A DNA stretch of 13,971 bases from Cyclostephanos tholiformis (GCA_036939975.1 JALLPB010000851.1:1-13971); one strand, 5' to 3'. Numbered from the stretch's first letter, positions 1-10,363 are shown. Numbers and translations are program-made. Notes: generated by a model not told the origin, from the sequence alone.

Positions 1-1248
1 ATAAAAATTCAGGGGTGGTCTAAATCCGGTCTAAAAAAATCCTAAATTTTCGGTGTCTAAATCTAAGCCGATTTTATGCAGCCACCCATTGTACTGTTTT
101 CGTCAGAGAAGATGTCAAAATTATGGATGTAGAATATTAGATGAGCTCTCTTATGAATTAAACAATGATCATGTTATCTATGATAAGAACTACTAAGTAG
201 TGCAAATCGGTAAAAATCCTTTGGATTGAAGGAAAGGCTGCTTATTGTTATGAGGCTTGAGAATGTGACATTTAGCAGAGTGCCACAAATACTGATGATT
301 TCTTGCAGAATTCCACAAAGATGTTGAATCATTCCATATAGTATTTTGGCAAGATTTTGATCATCACATCGGATTTAGGTAGGCTCTCTCCCACCATCCT
401 GTAAAACAACACATCAGTTCTCCAATTTTGCTTTATGTTATGTCTACTGTATATATTACTCTTTTTTTGCATGGATGTACTTGATTGGTGGTAAACTATG
501 TTTTATTGTTGTGTTTAATCCTTATTTTTAACAGCAGCGCTTAGCTGCTGCTGGGAGCCCTGCCATCTGCCTCGATTTTAGTGTGATTTTGTGGTTGAAT
601 TGTGTGTCATATGTAGATTTTTGGGTTGTTTTGACTTGTTAGAGAAAGCCAGTTTGAGCAGTGCTGAAAATGCACAAATTGCATACCAGAATTTAGCTAG
701 ATAGAGTTCACCTAGCTATTTTTTGGGAAGAAAAAGACTGATGCTCATCGTGGGTACCAAAGTAGGGCTCAATCGGTAAAAAATCCATCATCTGGGTGAT
801 GTGGGGGGGGATGTCAAACATGATTTCATAGGGCAGGAACTTCAATGTTATGGTCATTCTTGATAAAGATTGTCGAGCAAAACCCATGTGGGGGGAGGGG
901 GGGGGGTTACTTCAATCATATGGTCATTGATAGAGCTCATGTCAGTTGGGGGTCTGCGGCACAAGCACATTGTGAGCTCCATCGGTGGTGGTGGTGGGGA
1001 GGGGGCACGGTGTCCTCAACCTTGATTACAACAATAAATGACATGATGATGACAACAAAGAGGAGGAAGAGGAGGAAAAAGAGGAGAAAGGGGGGGGCAC
1101 TGAAAATACAAGTACTGAAGGTGGGCATGAGATAATGGGTGCTGCGGTAGTACAATGGGAGTGGTGACAGGTGGGATCCAACAAAAAGGATGGGATGGCA
1201 AGAGGCAGGGTGGCAATGACAACACAACAATCAAATATAATGTAAAAC
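1..1248. other. AT-rich region without a supportable gene
   Basis: I see no gene with a start codon, splice structure or recognisable domain here. A plus-strand frame at 35-196 stays open for about 53 codons and reads as a Cys-rich peptide (key pieces CSHPLYCF and CQNYGC), ending at TAA 194-196. It has no ATG and may be a relic of a mobile element. Positions 838-940 hold two diverged copies of a motif around ACTTCAAT and ATGGTCATT. The stretch 890-1100 is rich in G runs and GAGGA-type purine tracts, which explains the short overlapping open frames there on both strands. Confidence 0.5.
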
Positions 1249-1632
1249 CATAGCCATAGCTGTAGTCGTAGCCGTAGTAGTGGTAGCCGTAGTAGTGGTA
1301 GCCGTAGCCGTAGCCGTAACCGTAGCTGTAGCCGTAGCCGTAGCCATGGCCAAAGCCATAGCCAAAGCCATAGCCGTAGCTGTAGCCGTAGCCGTAGCCA
1401 TAGCCGTAGCCGTAGCCATAGCCGTAGCCGTAGCCATAGCCATAGCCGTAGCCGTAGCCGTAGCCGTAGCCGTAGCCATAGCTGTAGCCGTAGCCGTAAC
1501 CGTAACCGTAGCCGTAGCCATAGCCGTAGCCGTAGCCATAGCCATAGCTGTAGCCATAGCCATAGCCATAGCGGTAGCCATAGGAGCCATCATAGCCATA
1601 GCCGTAGCCATAGCCATAGCCATAGCCGTAGC
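1249..1632. repeat. Hexanucleotide tandem array (TAGCCG/TAGCCA)n
   Basis: About 64 diverged copies of the six-base unit TAGCCR, the last base alternating between G and A, with interruptions such as TAGTAGTGG near 1275-1300 and CATAGGAGCCATCATAGCC near 1580. Because the unit is six bases long, each frame encodes a dipeptide. The plus strand gives Val-Ala or Ser-Arg/Ser-His, with TAG stops in the third frame. The minus strand gives Gly-Tyr, Ala-Thr/Ala-Met, or Leu-Arg/Leu-Trp. No frame has a convincing ATG in a gene-like setting, so a microsatellite is the simplest reading. It ends about 325 bp before the start codon of the downstream gene. Confidence 0.9.
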
Positions 1633-1957
1633 ACCCTTGTAGCTTTAGGAACTACACAGTACTCCAAAATGCCGCACTCTGGTACAAACTGGGGCGGTAG
1701 TGAGATGGTTATTGTCCCTGCTCACAGTCTGGTATGGTACCGGCTCATTGTACTATTCCGATGTTTATTTCAACGGCTACAACGGATCGACCTGACGAGC
1801 GTAGGAACTCGATATTTGGCGAATTTAACGCACGCTAAAGAGAGAACGCTCATCTACCTTTTTGACCAAAATAACTCACTGTGATCATAATTCACAACGC
1901 CTTCGAACAAGATTTATTCTACATCGATTCGATCAAGACATATCTAAAATAAAAAGC
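1633..1957 (+). other. Presumed promoter and 5' leader of the membrane-protein gene
   Basis: This spacer of about 325 bases lies between the hexamer array and the ATG at 1958. I see no clear TATA box. The sequence just before the start codon is A-rich (AAATAAAAAGCATG), as is common for a translation start in AT-rich algal leaders. A plus-strand frame running out of the repeat stays open to 1884 but gives no recognisable protein. The promoter role is inferred from position only. Confidence 0.35.
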
Positions 1958-3380
1958 ATGAAGTTTTCCGCAATCCTCGCCTCCATCCCCGCCGTTGCCA
2001 TGGCAGTGGAAATTCCGAATGTCTCAATTGAGGCTACGTCAAAAGCCGGGAGCCGTCTCCTCTCTAAGGCCCGTCTTCTCGAAAATGGCGAAAACAACGT
2101 TGACTCGACATGGGTCGCTGGATACTCTCTCAAGTTCCATTCGTACGTAGTGTGACGACCGTTGCTCTTGTTCCGCTCGCGTGTTCATTCCTTGCTAAAC
2201 GCGTTCTCCTCACATCGAATAAACAATAATGGAATCGTGCATTCGTATCCACAGCTGCGTCGCAAGCCAAGACTACTACGGAGGATACTTCGCCAACGGA
2301 GAGGCCGATGGCGAGGGCGAGGGCCAGAATGCATACTACAACGATGCACAGCGCGATGGCTACCAGGGCGTGTACGTTCAACAGCTCGCTCACTTCAGGC
2401 TTTGCCCCACCGGCTCGTGCACCTTCTGCCAGAACGGTGCCGATTACGTTGTCGATCTGAACGACTTCGTCGACGCCTACCTTGAGGCGAAGATGACTGC
2501 CATCCAGTACAAGTGCGAGAAAGTTCGCGAGAACTGCTACTGCGACCAGGCCTACTCCAAGGACGCCTGCCTGTACGGATGCATGCAGAATGCAGGATTG
2601 GGCGAGTCTGACTGCGTCGAACGGCAGAATAACGACGGCCAGATCAACATTCAGGAAGCTGTCGAATGCATGAAGGTCGACGTTGATAAGGAAGCGATCC
2701 AACAATATTACATGTCGTCAAGCTACTATGCTAATGGGGAGCAGCAACAACAGGGACAGGGAGGGCAGAATGGGATGGATAAACTTTTCGTTGGACCATG
2801 TAAGTGCCCTATGAACATCGCATAAATGTCGGAGTTGACGCCTTCTACAAAAGTCGTTCTTATATTTACTCATATTTTATTTCAACCTCGTCATCGACTA
2901 GATTGCTCGCCAAACGGAAAGAGCGTCTTCCTCGGATCATTCACCGACGAGACTTGCAGCTACCCCGCCCCCGCTGGCCTTTACGAGGCGATCCATTATG
3001 GAAACTCCCTCCCCTACGCGAAGAAGTCTATCATCGACTCCGGCTGCATCTCGTGCAAGGAGCCCACCGAGGTCGAGAACCAGAACAGCAACGATCAGGC
3101 GGATTCCGACTCGGTCCTCGAGGTATGCGAGAACCTGTACTCGTCCGCCGCCAAGTGCGAGGAGGGACTCAAGGGGTATTTCCCGTACCGCAACACTCAG
3201 GGCTGCGTGTACATCAATTCCCTCCAAAACTCCCTCATCCCTAAAATCAACGTCGGCGCGAAGGCAGTCGCTGGTGTATTCGGCGTCACGACCGTGATCC
3301 TCGCCGCCCTGTCCGCCATTCTCTATAAGAAGAGCCAACGCCAGAACGTCGGCCTCACCGGCGATGATGTCCTCGCATAA
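1958..3380 (+). CDS. Secreted/membrane cysteine-rich protein, three exons, 402 aa
   Basis: Function unknown. Exons are 1958-2142, 2255-2799 and 2902-3380. Introns (112 and 102 nt) have donors GTACGT and GTAAGT and acceptors ACAG and CTAG, and the phases match exactly (1209 nt, 402 aa plus stop). The ATG is chosen because it opens a signal peptide (MKFSAILASIPAVAMA, then VE). Residues 55-61 read YSLKFHS, followed by Cys across the first splice junction. The ectodomain is rich in Cys and acidic residues and includes LCPTGSCTFCQNG and ENCYCDQAYSKDACLYGC. The second junction produces GPYCSPNG followed by FLGSFTDETCSYP. A hydrophobic helix at about residues 365-385 (VAGVFGVTTVILAALSAIL) precedes a 17-residue tail starting KKSQRQ, which suggests type-I topology. 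From memory, the KF-x-x-C motif, GPYCS and LG-x-F-x-D-x-x-C recur in a diatom family of unknown function; this is unchecked. Disulfide-rich extracellular or endomembrane function is inferred. Confidence 0.87.
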
Positions 3381-4226
3381 ATGGGCATTTATTTTTGTCT
3401 TTCTCGCAATTTGTATATGTTGAGAAGAAGAGAATTCGGCCTCTCCCACCCCCCCCCCTCCTTGTAAAGTGGTGTGTGTTACCCAAACTGCGGTGCTTGA
3501 GCGAAGGATATGCGAGGGTCATTGTCGCCTGATGATGCTAATACATTTTCAAGGATGGCCCTCCCCCCAAGCGAGTCTTTTGTGTGCAAGATGTTTGTAT
3601 TAAATGATAATGGTACAGTGGACTTAAAATATAATGCCGAACAGAAAACTTTGTCCACACACCTGTCTATCATTGAGTTCGTACTATTATGACTCTTTCC
3701 CATCACCTATTAGATGTCATCACCCATATAGCCAAAAGATAAAAAGGTTCCGGCACAGTATCTCAAGTTTCACCGCAGCCTTTTGATTTGGTATTACGAC
3801 CGAGTCTGGAACCAAACAAATTATGAACACATCCGACTGTGGGTAGTAGGTAGTAGGCACAACAAGTCGCCTTTAAGAAGGCCATTACCATAAAAATTGG
3901 TACTCTATCTACCGATAGACGACAGAACAGGTCATAACTCTCTCTAGCTATAATATAGAGCTGAGAGCTTCCCATCAAATATTTTATGATGATGCTGCCT
4001 CAACGATCCCTTGAATAAACGATCCCTCCCCATCGATCGGTCCTTCTAGCTTCTCGCGCCCGAAGGAGAAAGTTATGGCGCCAAGAGGGGATCGTACTCC
4101 TATCCTACTATAGTACGTGTTGTAATATTAGGTATTATTTTTATCGAACCGTACGAAACAAGGTATGTGAGAACTTTTTGGGCCATCAAAAAAAATTCCA
4201 ATAGGGAGAGGAGGAGAGGATGAACG
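3381..4226. other. Intergenic spacer between the two genes
   Basis: No gene is supported. Short open frames of 60-75 codons near 3480-3706 overlap on opposite strands and match nothing I recognise. The first part should carry the 3' UTR of the membrane-protein gene (T-rich, no AATAAA), with a C-rich tract near 3447-3461. The last part should carry the promoter of the PAN2 gene. An imperfect inverted repeat (CTCTCTAGCTAT against ATAGAGCTGAGAG) lies near 3940-3967. Small tandem motifs such as GTAGTAGGTAGTAGG occur near 3842. Confidence 0.5.
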
Positions 4227-7200
4227 ATGAATCGGGGTGGATATCACGGTGACGAGCAGTACGTCGGCGTCGGAGGGGAGGATGGTGGCGGCGGCGATTA
4301 TGACGACGGACTGGGTGGCGGCGGCGCCGCCTACGGCGATTACTACCACCAAGACGACGGCCACGGCCCGGGAAGCGGCGGATACCCCCCCGGGAGCTCC
4401 CGGGTCGATGCCGCCGACGCCGAATACGGATACGACGGATACTACGAAGGATACTACGACGGATACGACGAGTACTACGACGGATGCGACGTCGATCACA
4501 ACGGTGGTGGATACCAAGACGCGAATAACGGCGGCGAGGCGTACTGCCATCATCGGCGGTACCATCAGGGGGAGGGTGGGGGGGGGGAGGAGGAGGGGGG
4601 ATATTATCATCATCGCGGGGGGGGGGGGGTCCATCATCGTTATTACGGCATAACCGAAGGCTCGTCGTACGCCTCCCCCCCCCCCATCGACCCACCGCGA
4701 GGACGACGTCGTCCCGTCGTTCGTGCGACGACCATCGTCTAGTAGTCGACGCATCATTCGTCCTCCATTCGTGGTCCATCCCCACGACGATGACGAGGGA
4801 CGATGCGACCTCGACGATTACGCGGGGATGGGCAGGGGCGATCCCGTCAGCGCCATATCGACGTCGTCGACGAACGACGGACGGAGGCGGCTGACCTACG
4901 TGGCGAGTCACACGTCGAGGTCGACCGGGGGGGACGCATGCGGCGGCGGCGTGGGTAGGATGGCGCGCGTCGGTCGGGAGAATCGCGATAGCAGGGGCAG
5001 TCGCATGACCCTCCTTTATGACGACGACGGGCTCGACGAGGACGAGCGGCATCGCGATGACGCCGACGATGCCGATGACGGAACTAGGACGATGCCGACG
5101 ACGACGGCCGTTTACTCGTCGTTCGTCGCGCATCCCGAGGCGGACGGATCGACTTTGGATTACCTCCATTCCGCACTCTACGCGGGAGGAGGAGGAGGAG
5201 GAGGAGGCGGCGGCCCGGACGGCATCGTCGGGGTAAGCGCCGACTACCACCACCACGGGCGTCCGAGTCGCTCGTTCTGTCCGCCGTACGGTCCGTCGTG
5301 GCACGTACGTCAATCGACGTCCACGACGTCATTCCAACATCGCATGGGCGGGGTCGATCATTGTCGTCGTCGTCCGGAGGAGGTCAATTGCATGGGCATA
5401 ATGTCGATATTCGAGGTATCAACGCCCGGGGGGGGACGCGGGGGTGGGGGTAGGGTATGCACGGTATCGCCATGGGGCGTTAGGGTACACACGCGGGGGG
5501 GGATGGTCCTTTCCTCGTCGGTCTCGTGGCTGTCGTCGTCGTCGTCGTCGTCGTCGTCGTCTTCGTTGCTATCGGGGATGACGTGCGGAGCGCCGATGCC
5601 TGGGGGGGGAGGTCGACACGCCGTGGTCGGGGGTATGTCCCCCCCTCCCCCCTCCCCCGTGTCGACGTCGCAGAACGTGCACTGCGTCGACCTGCATCGC
5701 GACTTGAAGATCGTGTCGTCACACTCCCTCCTCCGAGGGGGAGGGGGCGGCGGCGGTACCGCCTCGTCGTCGTCGTCGTCGACGTGCGTCGCCGACATGA
5801 CGACGAACGTCGAGCGCAAAAGCGTCGTCGTGGGATGCACCGACGGCACGATACGGTTGTTGGATTCCGGCAGGAGCAACGTCGAGATCGCGAAGGCGAA
5901 GGCGCACGTCGGTGGGGTGGCATGCGTGGCGGCGACGGAGGTACGTGGGTGGGCCGGGGGAGTGTGTAGTTTATTTTCGTTTCGTTTCGTTTCGTTTCGT
6001 TTCGTTACTATCACGTCCGCGTATTTCTCTACATCGTTATTTTCTCCTTTCGATCCCTTCCACTCGTTGACTTTTCGCGTCGGATTCTTCCTCACCTCGC
6101 CCTCTCCTCCCTTCCCAAGAATTACATCTGCGCGTCGGGATACTCCTCGCCGGGATCGTCGTCGCGATCGTCACCCCTCCCGGCCCCGGATGTTCTTTTG
6201 TACGACGTCCGTTACCTCGGCCGGGGCGGCGTGCCCCACGTGGCCCTATTTGCCGGACGGGGCGGCCCTCGCTTCGTGAACTTCCTACCGAACGGCGACC
6301 TCCTAGTCGGAAGCGGCCAGATGTTCGGGGGCTTCGAGGCGATCACGCCATTCGGCGACCCGCGCGATCCGTTGACGTCCTTCTTCCAGCTGGGGCTCAG
6401 CCCCGACGAATCCATGACGGTCGTGCACTTGCACGATGGATGGGACCTCCACGTGGGGACATCGCTCGGTCGGGTCCATAGGTACGGATTGGACGACTGT
6501 CGCGAGAGGACGAAGTCCGCGACGTCATCGACGACGTCAACCGCGGCGTGGGATGGCGTGGGAGTCGTTGGGCCCGGCGCCGGGAGTGACATGGTCGCGT
6601 CGGTACCCCCCTTCGTGGTGGTGGAGCCGCTGGAATTGCCGCCCTCCTTCGGACCCTCGCCGCCGGCACAGTCGATAGATCCCGCTGTGCTCTGTTCATC
6701 TCACATTCCGTCGTCGGAGAGCAGCATCAACGGGTGGAACGTGTTCAACAGTTACGTCATGGCACGTCGTCCGATACTCTCGTCGACGGACGTGCCGAGG
6801 TTCCATCCAAGATACCCCCGCTTGCCCACGAGGACAATGGGACCGCTGTCGAACCAGGGCCCGCCGAGGAGATTGCTGTCAAAGACGTTGAAGACGAAGC
6901 TTGATGAGTCGCCGACGGGGGTAGTCCCGACAGCTAGCTTGAATCTGAAGGATCTCCTCGCGCCGGACGCGCCCTTCGTTGAGGGTAGAGCTTCCTCGAA
7001 TGTCGGCGTGGACGATGGCCGGGGATGGGAGGGCGCTCCCAAAGATAATGGGATTACGAGAAAGACTTTTCCCAATCCGAATAAACTCATTTATTCGAAG
7101 GCGTTTGCCGCGTGTTACGATGCCACAGCAAACTTGAGGAAGACGATCGAGGACAATCAGCCGGGTCAAAGACAGCGTGAGGATACGATCGAAGAGGAAG

Positions 7201-9920
7201 AGAACGAGATACCACGACGCTACCGCCTCATGGTCCGGCCGCCATTCTATAAGGTCGCCAACTTTGACTACTCGCTTTACAACGATTCGGATCTTTGGGT
7301 TGGATGGGACTACGCACCCTCCTTCGCCAATTCCTTCGCATGTTCGGTGCTGGCCATGCTTTACTTCGTCGCCGAGATTCGCACGACTGCCCTTAACCTG
7401 CAACTGTGTAGCAACGATATGTCGATCCAGGGCGGAAAACACGGAATAAGTAAGTCGTTAACCATAGAGCACATGATCATAGGCTTCTATGTTCTCATTT
7501 ACTTTTCTAAGATTCCGGGGCAGGTGTGTCAGTCACGGCGGAGCTTGGACTTCTATTCCATCTTATAGAAAGCCTCTCTGCGAATGGAATGACTCATTTT
7601 GATAGTCAAGGTCATCAAGCCAGAAGCAACGTCAAGGCATTTGTGCCTTCTAATTTCATTTCAAGTTTTATGCTACTCCCGGAGGCCACGAACTTGGCCT
7701 TGCTCGATGGTGTTGCAGGATCTGCGGAGATTGCACGACGGCCTGAAGCTTTATACAGGTTCCTGTAAGATGATTTTTTGTCTCTGATATATTGACATTA
7801 ATTATTACAACATCTAAACCCTGGTCACCTTTGTAATCACATTTCGTTCTCGACAGTATGCAATACATTGAGCGAGAGCTTGTGCAGCTCTTCTCAAAGA
7901 ACTCAGGGCAAATTTTATCGGAAAATGCAAATAGGGGGCACCTGATTTATCGGCTGCAAGGAATCGGCTTTCTTTCAGTCATAGAATATGCAAAAGGCAA
8001 GCCAAAAATATCAACATCAAGAGCTTTGACTGTGGATTTAGCATACGACCAAAAGCTACACCAATGTCAGGTTGAAAAAAGCCTTCCTAAAGCCATTGTA
8101 AGGTTTGGAGAAATTCTCCGTTTTTCACTTTGCAAAGAAGCTCCTCTTCGTGCTTGGTGTGAAGAGACCAGATCTTATGAAGCAGTCGTCCAGAGAAAAA
8201 TTGCTACAAATTTACCATCGCTATTGTCTCTATCATGCTGCTGCGCTGGAGGAAAAGCTGAGCTTGGACTGCAATTATGGCAGCAGCAAGATTGTCAGAG
8301 CTGGCTGCCTGAGTATATTGAGGTACACATCGAAACTGATAAAAGCATTACTGTAAAAGAGCTGGCTATCAATGAAGACGGCGAAGAGGAATGGATGACT
8401 TTTGAGGGAAAATTGTCGTTGCCAGAGTCAATCTTTGATGCACCAGGGAAGGAGGCACGGCAAATTTTGCAAACCAAAAAGTCATATCGCTTAGATGCGG
8501 TTATTTCTTTCATCCGCACAAATTCATGTGCATCTAAGGATGCTTCGCAACTCGAAGGGCACCATGTTGTTCACGTGCGCACGACAAGTGATTTCGAAAC
8601 CGAGATGTTGAATAGGCAGCTACATCGGATAGAAGAATTTTTGGATGATTTAAATGCAGCGTCCAACGACCAGATAACTCGTATGTCTGACGCTTCTATT
8701 GAACAACTACGCCGGCACTTAGAGGATCAAAGAAAAATGTTCAAAGAGAAGGAGGAAAGTGATCAATGGTTACTTCTCAATGGATTTGTTGTCACGCGTG
8801 TAGGCGCTGATGACGTTCGTTCTTTCAATGCAAAATTTAAGGAACCGTAAGTTGTATCCTCGAGATGATTGCCATCGGTTTCTCACATTCAAGAGCTGAC
8901 TATGGTCCTCTACTTTCCTCCAGTTCAATCGTCATCTTTCGTGAAATCGACACTAGCAATGGCGTCAAAGATGCGGTTATTGTACAGCCCAGCTCGGAAC
9001 TTTTGTCTAAATTTCAGCGTGCCATCATGGTTCCTGTTAGTGCAATGGAGACAACAACTCTATCCAGGAATGGCAGACCTCCTGTTCCAGTCGGTAAGTT
9101 TTCTTCATTAGAGTCGTAAGCCACCTTTTGTCGAGAGGTCACTCACGTGTCTTTTTTTGCTGTACAAAAATCAGACTTGATGCGTTTGCCAACAAAGGGT
9201 GATTTGGTGGCTATCGATGCAGAGTTTGTGTGTGTTCACCCTGAGCAGTCATTGATGACATCATCTGGATCGAAACAAATGATTTCAGAGCCTCGGAATG
9301 CATTGGCAAGGTTGTCAGTTATCAACTGCCAAACAAATGAAGTCATCATCGACGACCATGTTCTACCGATGGAACCAGTTGTAGATTACCTGACCAGATT
9401 TTCCGGAATAAGAAAAAATGATTTAGATGTCAATAGCAGTCCACATCATTTGATTACACCGCATGATGCCTATCTTAAAGTCCGTCTTCTCATGGAACGG
9501 TAAGATGATTAACTTATTTCAACAATGATACGAAGTTTGATTCGCGTATTTAGATTTAATTCGCCTTTCTTCAACTCATTATACAGAGGCTGCATTTTCG
9601 TCGGTCACGGTTTGAGTCAAGATTTCCGCGTGATCAATATATGCATTCCATCTAATCAAATCATTGATACTGCCGAGATATTTCATCAGCCAAATCAGCG
9701 CTACATATCCTTACGTTATCTTACAAATTTCGTCCTGGGCAGAGACATGCAACAAGAAGTTCACGACTCAATCGAAGATGCAAGGGCAGCGCATGAGCTT
9801 TATATGAAGGCCGTGAACTTGAAAAAGGAAGGGAAATTTGATGAATATCTCATAGATTTGTACGCTACAGGTCACACAAATCAATTCAGACTTGGTGTCG
9901 AAACCTGCAAAAAAAGGTAA
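4227..9920 (+). CDS. PAN2: PAN2, catalytic subunit of the PAN2-PAN3 deadenylase (seven exons)
   Basis: PAN2 trims mRNA poly(A) tails 3'-5' in the cytoplasm, recruited through PAN3 and poly(A)-binding protein. Exons: 4227-5940, 6120-7449, 7524-7764 (acceptor uncertain), 7857-8846, 8924-9093, 9175-9499, 9587-9920. All later junctions match in phase; donors are GTACGT, GTAAGT or GTAAGA. If one base of the C11 run at 4675-4685 is an extra call, the product is about 1700 aa, against about 1200 in human. Residues about 1-290 are low complexity. A WD40 region follows to about 700: NYICASGYSS across junction 1 and VLLYDVRY match human LLAACGFSS and VYDLRM. Next come a PAN3-binding linker (YRLMVRPPFYKV) and a UCH-like domain from about 966, where DYAPSFANSF lacks the catalytic Cys, as in PAN2 generally. 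The DEDDh exonuclease is intact: DAEF (about D1496/E1498), GHGLSQDF (about D1602), HDSIEDA (about H1649/D1654). The start may instead be ATG 4828 (about 1500 aa). Identity is certain; the 5' end is not. Confidence 0.93.
4428..4490 (+). repeat. Tyr/Gly/Asp-rich coding repeat in the PAN2 N-terminal extension
   Basis: Twenty-one codons built from diverged copies of GGA TAC TAC GAC, giving alternating Gly-Tyr-Asp and Gly-Tyr-Tyr-Glu/Asp blocks. The surrounding stretch (4227-4660) is also Gly-, Tyr- and Asp-rich in this frame. Such composition is typical of disordered, self-associating protein segments. It is coding only if translation starts at 4227. Confidence 0.6.
4675..4685 (+). other. C11 homopolymer: probable frame break in PAN2 exon 1
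   Basis: Upstream of this run the Gly/Tyr-rich reading uses the frame of ATG 4227, which stops at 4740-4742. Downstream, the WD40 region uses the frame one base ahead. That second frame is closed on its upstream side by TAA at 4651-4653, so the switch must fall between 4654 and 4742. The 11-C run is the only homopolymer in that interval. Removing one C (or adding two) joins the frames without a stop. A sequencing miscount is likeliest. A real frameshift allele, or a downstream start at 4828 with the upstream frame non-coding, remains possible. Confidence 0.6.
5185..5211 (+). repeat. (GGA)7GGCGGC coding for a glycine run
   Basis: A trinucleotide repeat inside the WD40 region of PAN2, in the reading frame, adding a poly-Gly loop. 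Repeats of this kind often differ in length between alleles. Confidence 0.8.
5533..5565 (+). repeat. (TCG)9 coding for a serine run
   Basis: Nine perfect TCG codons followed by TCT TCG give eleven serines in the PAN2 frame, in what should be a loop between WD40 strands. A second shorter TCG run lies near 5764-5781. The reverse complement reads as poly-Asp or poly-Thr and explains the long antisense open frames here. Confidence 0.8.
5941..6119 (+). other. PAN2 intron 1, with a (TTTCG)6 microsatellite
   Basis: The donor GTACGT at 5941 and acceptor CCAAG ending at 6119 join two phase-0 exons. The join reads AATE-NYICASGYS and restores a WD40 strand that matches other PAN2 proteins. Six perfect TTTCG copies occupy 5975-6004. 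The intron has no in-frame stop in the upstream frame until well past the acceptor, so a naive ORF runs through it. Confidence 0.88.
7450..7523 (+). other. PAN2 intron 2, with three phase-compatible acceptors
   Basis: The donor GTAAGT is at 7450 (phase 1). Three downstream AG sites keep the frame: 7510-7511 (after the pyrimidine-rich stretch TTCTCATTTACTTTTCTAAG), 7522-7523 (GGGGCAG) and 7531-7532 (GTGTCAG). They give proteins differing by four and then three residues just before the conserved TAELGLLFHL. The exon table uses 7523, but 7511 has the better pyrimidine tract. Confidence 0.7.
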
Positions 9921-10363
9921 AGTTCATTTTGGATGCCACTGCTATAAAGACAACATAAAAAATTGTTATTAGAGTAGAACCTATTTACTTTATTTACAAC
10001 CCAGTTGCAGTGTTCACACTTCACTACCAAACCAAGTTAAATGATTTCTCAACAATCCCTTCACCAAGCCCCACCACTCCCAATTTTATTTCCGAATTAC
10101 CTAAGTACACACAAACCTAAGGGCTGTCATTTTTTCATGAGCAACTACAAGGACCAAGCTACTGTCCATGAGCATTTAGATTATACAAGCCGATACAGGC
10201 ATTGCCACTGACAAAGTGTCATATTTCTCAGCACACTATTTTTAGTTTAGTTCTAGTATATTTTGGGGGGCAGGGAGTGGAGGATTGAAAAAAGGAGGGA
10301 ATGCTCTGCTGGCTATGGACTCACAGAGATATACAAAGCATCTGCAAGTCACAAATCCTTCTT
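9921..10363. other. PAN2 3' region and AT-rich spacer
   Basis: This should begin with the PAN2 3' UTR. No AATAAA signal is visible; CATAAAAAATTG follows about 40 bases after the stop. I see no other gene. Short minus-strand open stretches near 10100-10240 may continue the decayed element described next, but I cannot identify them. Confidence 0.45.

Noticed and set aside
1231..1642. Ala/Thr/Met and Val/Ala dipeptide open frames on the two strands
   Set aside because: Both are translations of the same hexanucleotide repeat, with start codons arising from the repeat itself.
3479..3706. Overlapping open frames of 60 and 75 codons
   Set aside because: Short, on opposite strands of the same bases, with no signal peptide, domain or splice evidence.
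4654..4742. A tiny intron as the explanation of the PAN2 frame switch
   Set aside because: The possible GT to AG distance is only about 30-40 nt, far shorter than every other intron here, and the donor sequences are poor compared with GTAAGT or GTACGT elsewhere.
4186..5313. Long antisense open frame (375 codons) rich in Arg, Ser and Val
   Set aside because: It is the shadow of GC-rich trinucleotide-biased PAN2 coding sequence on the other strand; its product is low complexity and has no domain.
7166..7442. Short frames overlapping PAN2 exon 2 on both strands
   Set aside because: The PAN2 frame here matches the PAN3-binding linker and UCH-like domain of the family; the others have no recognisable content.
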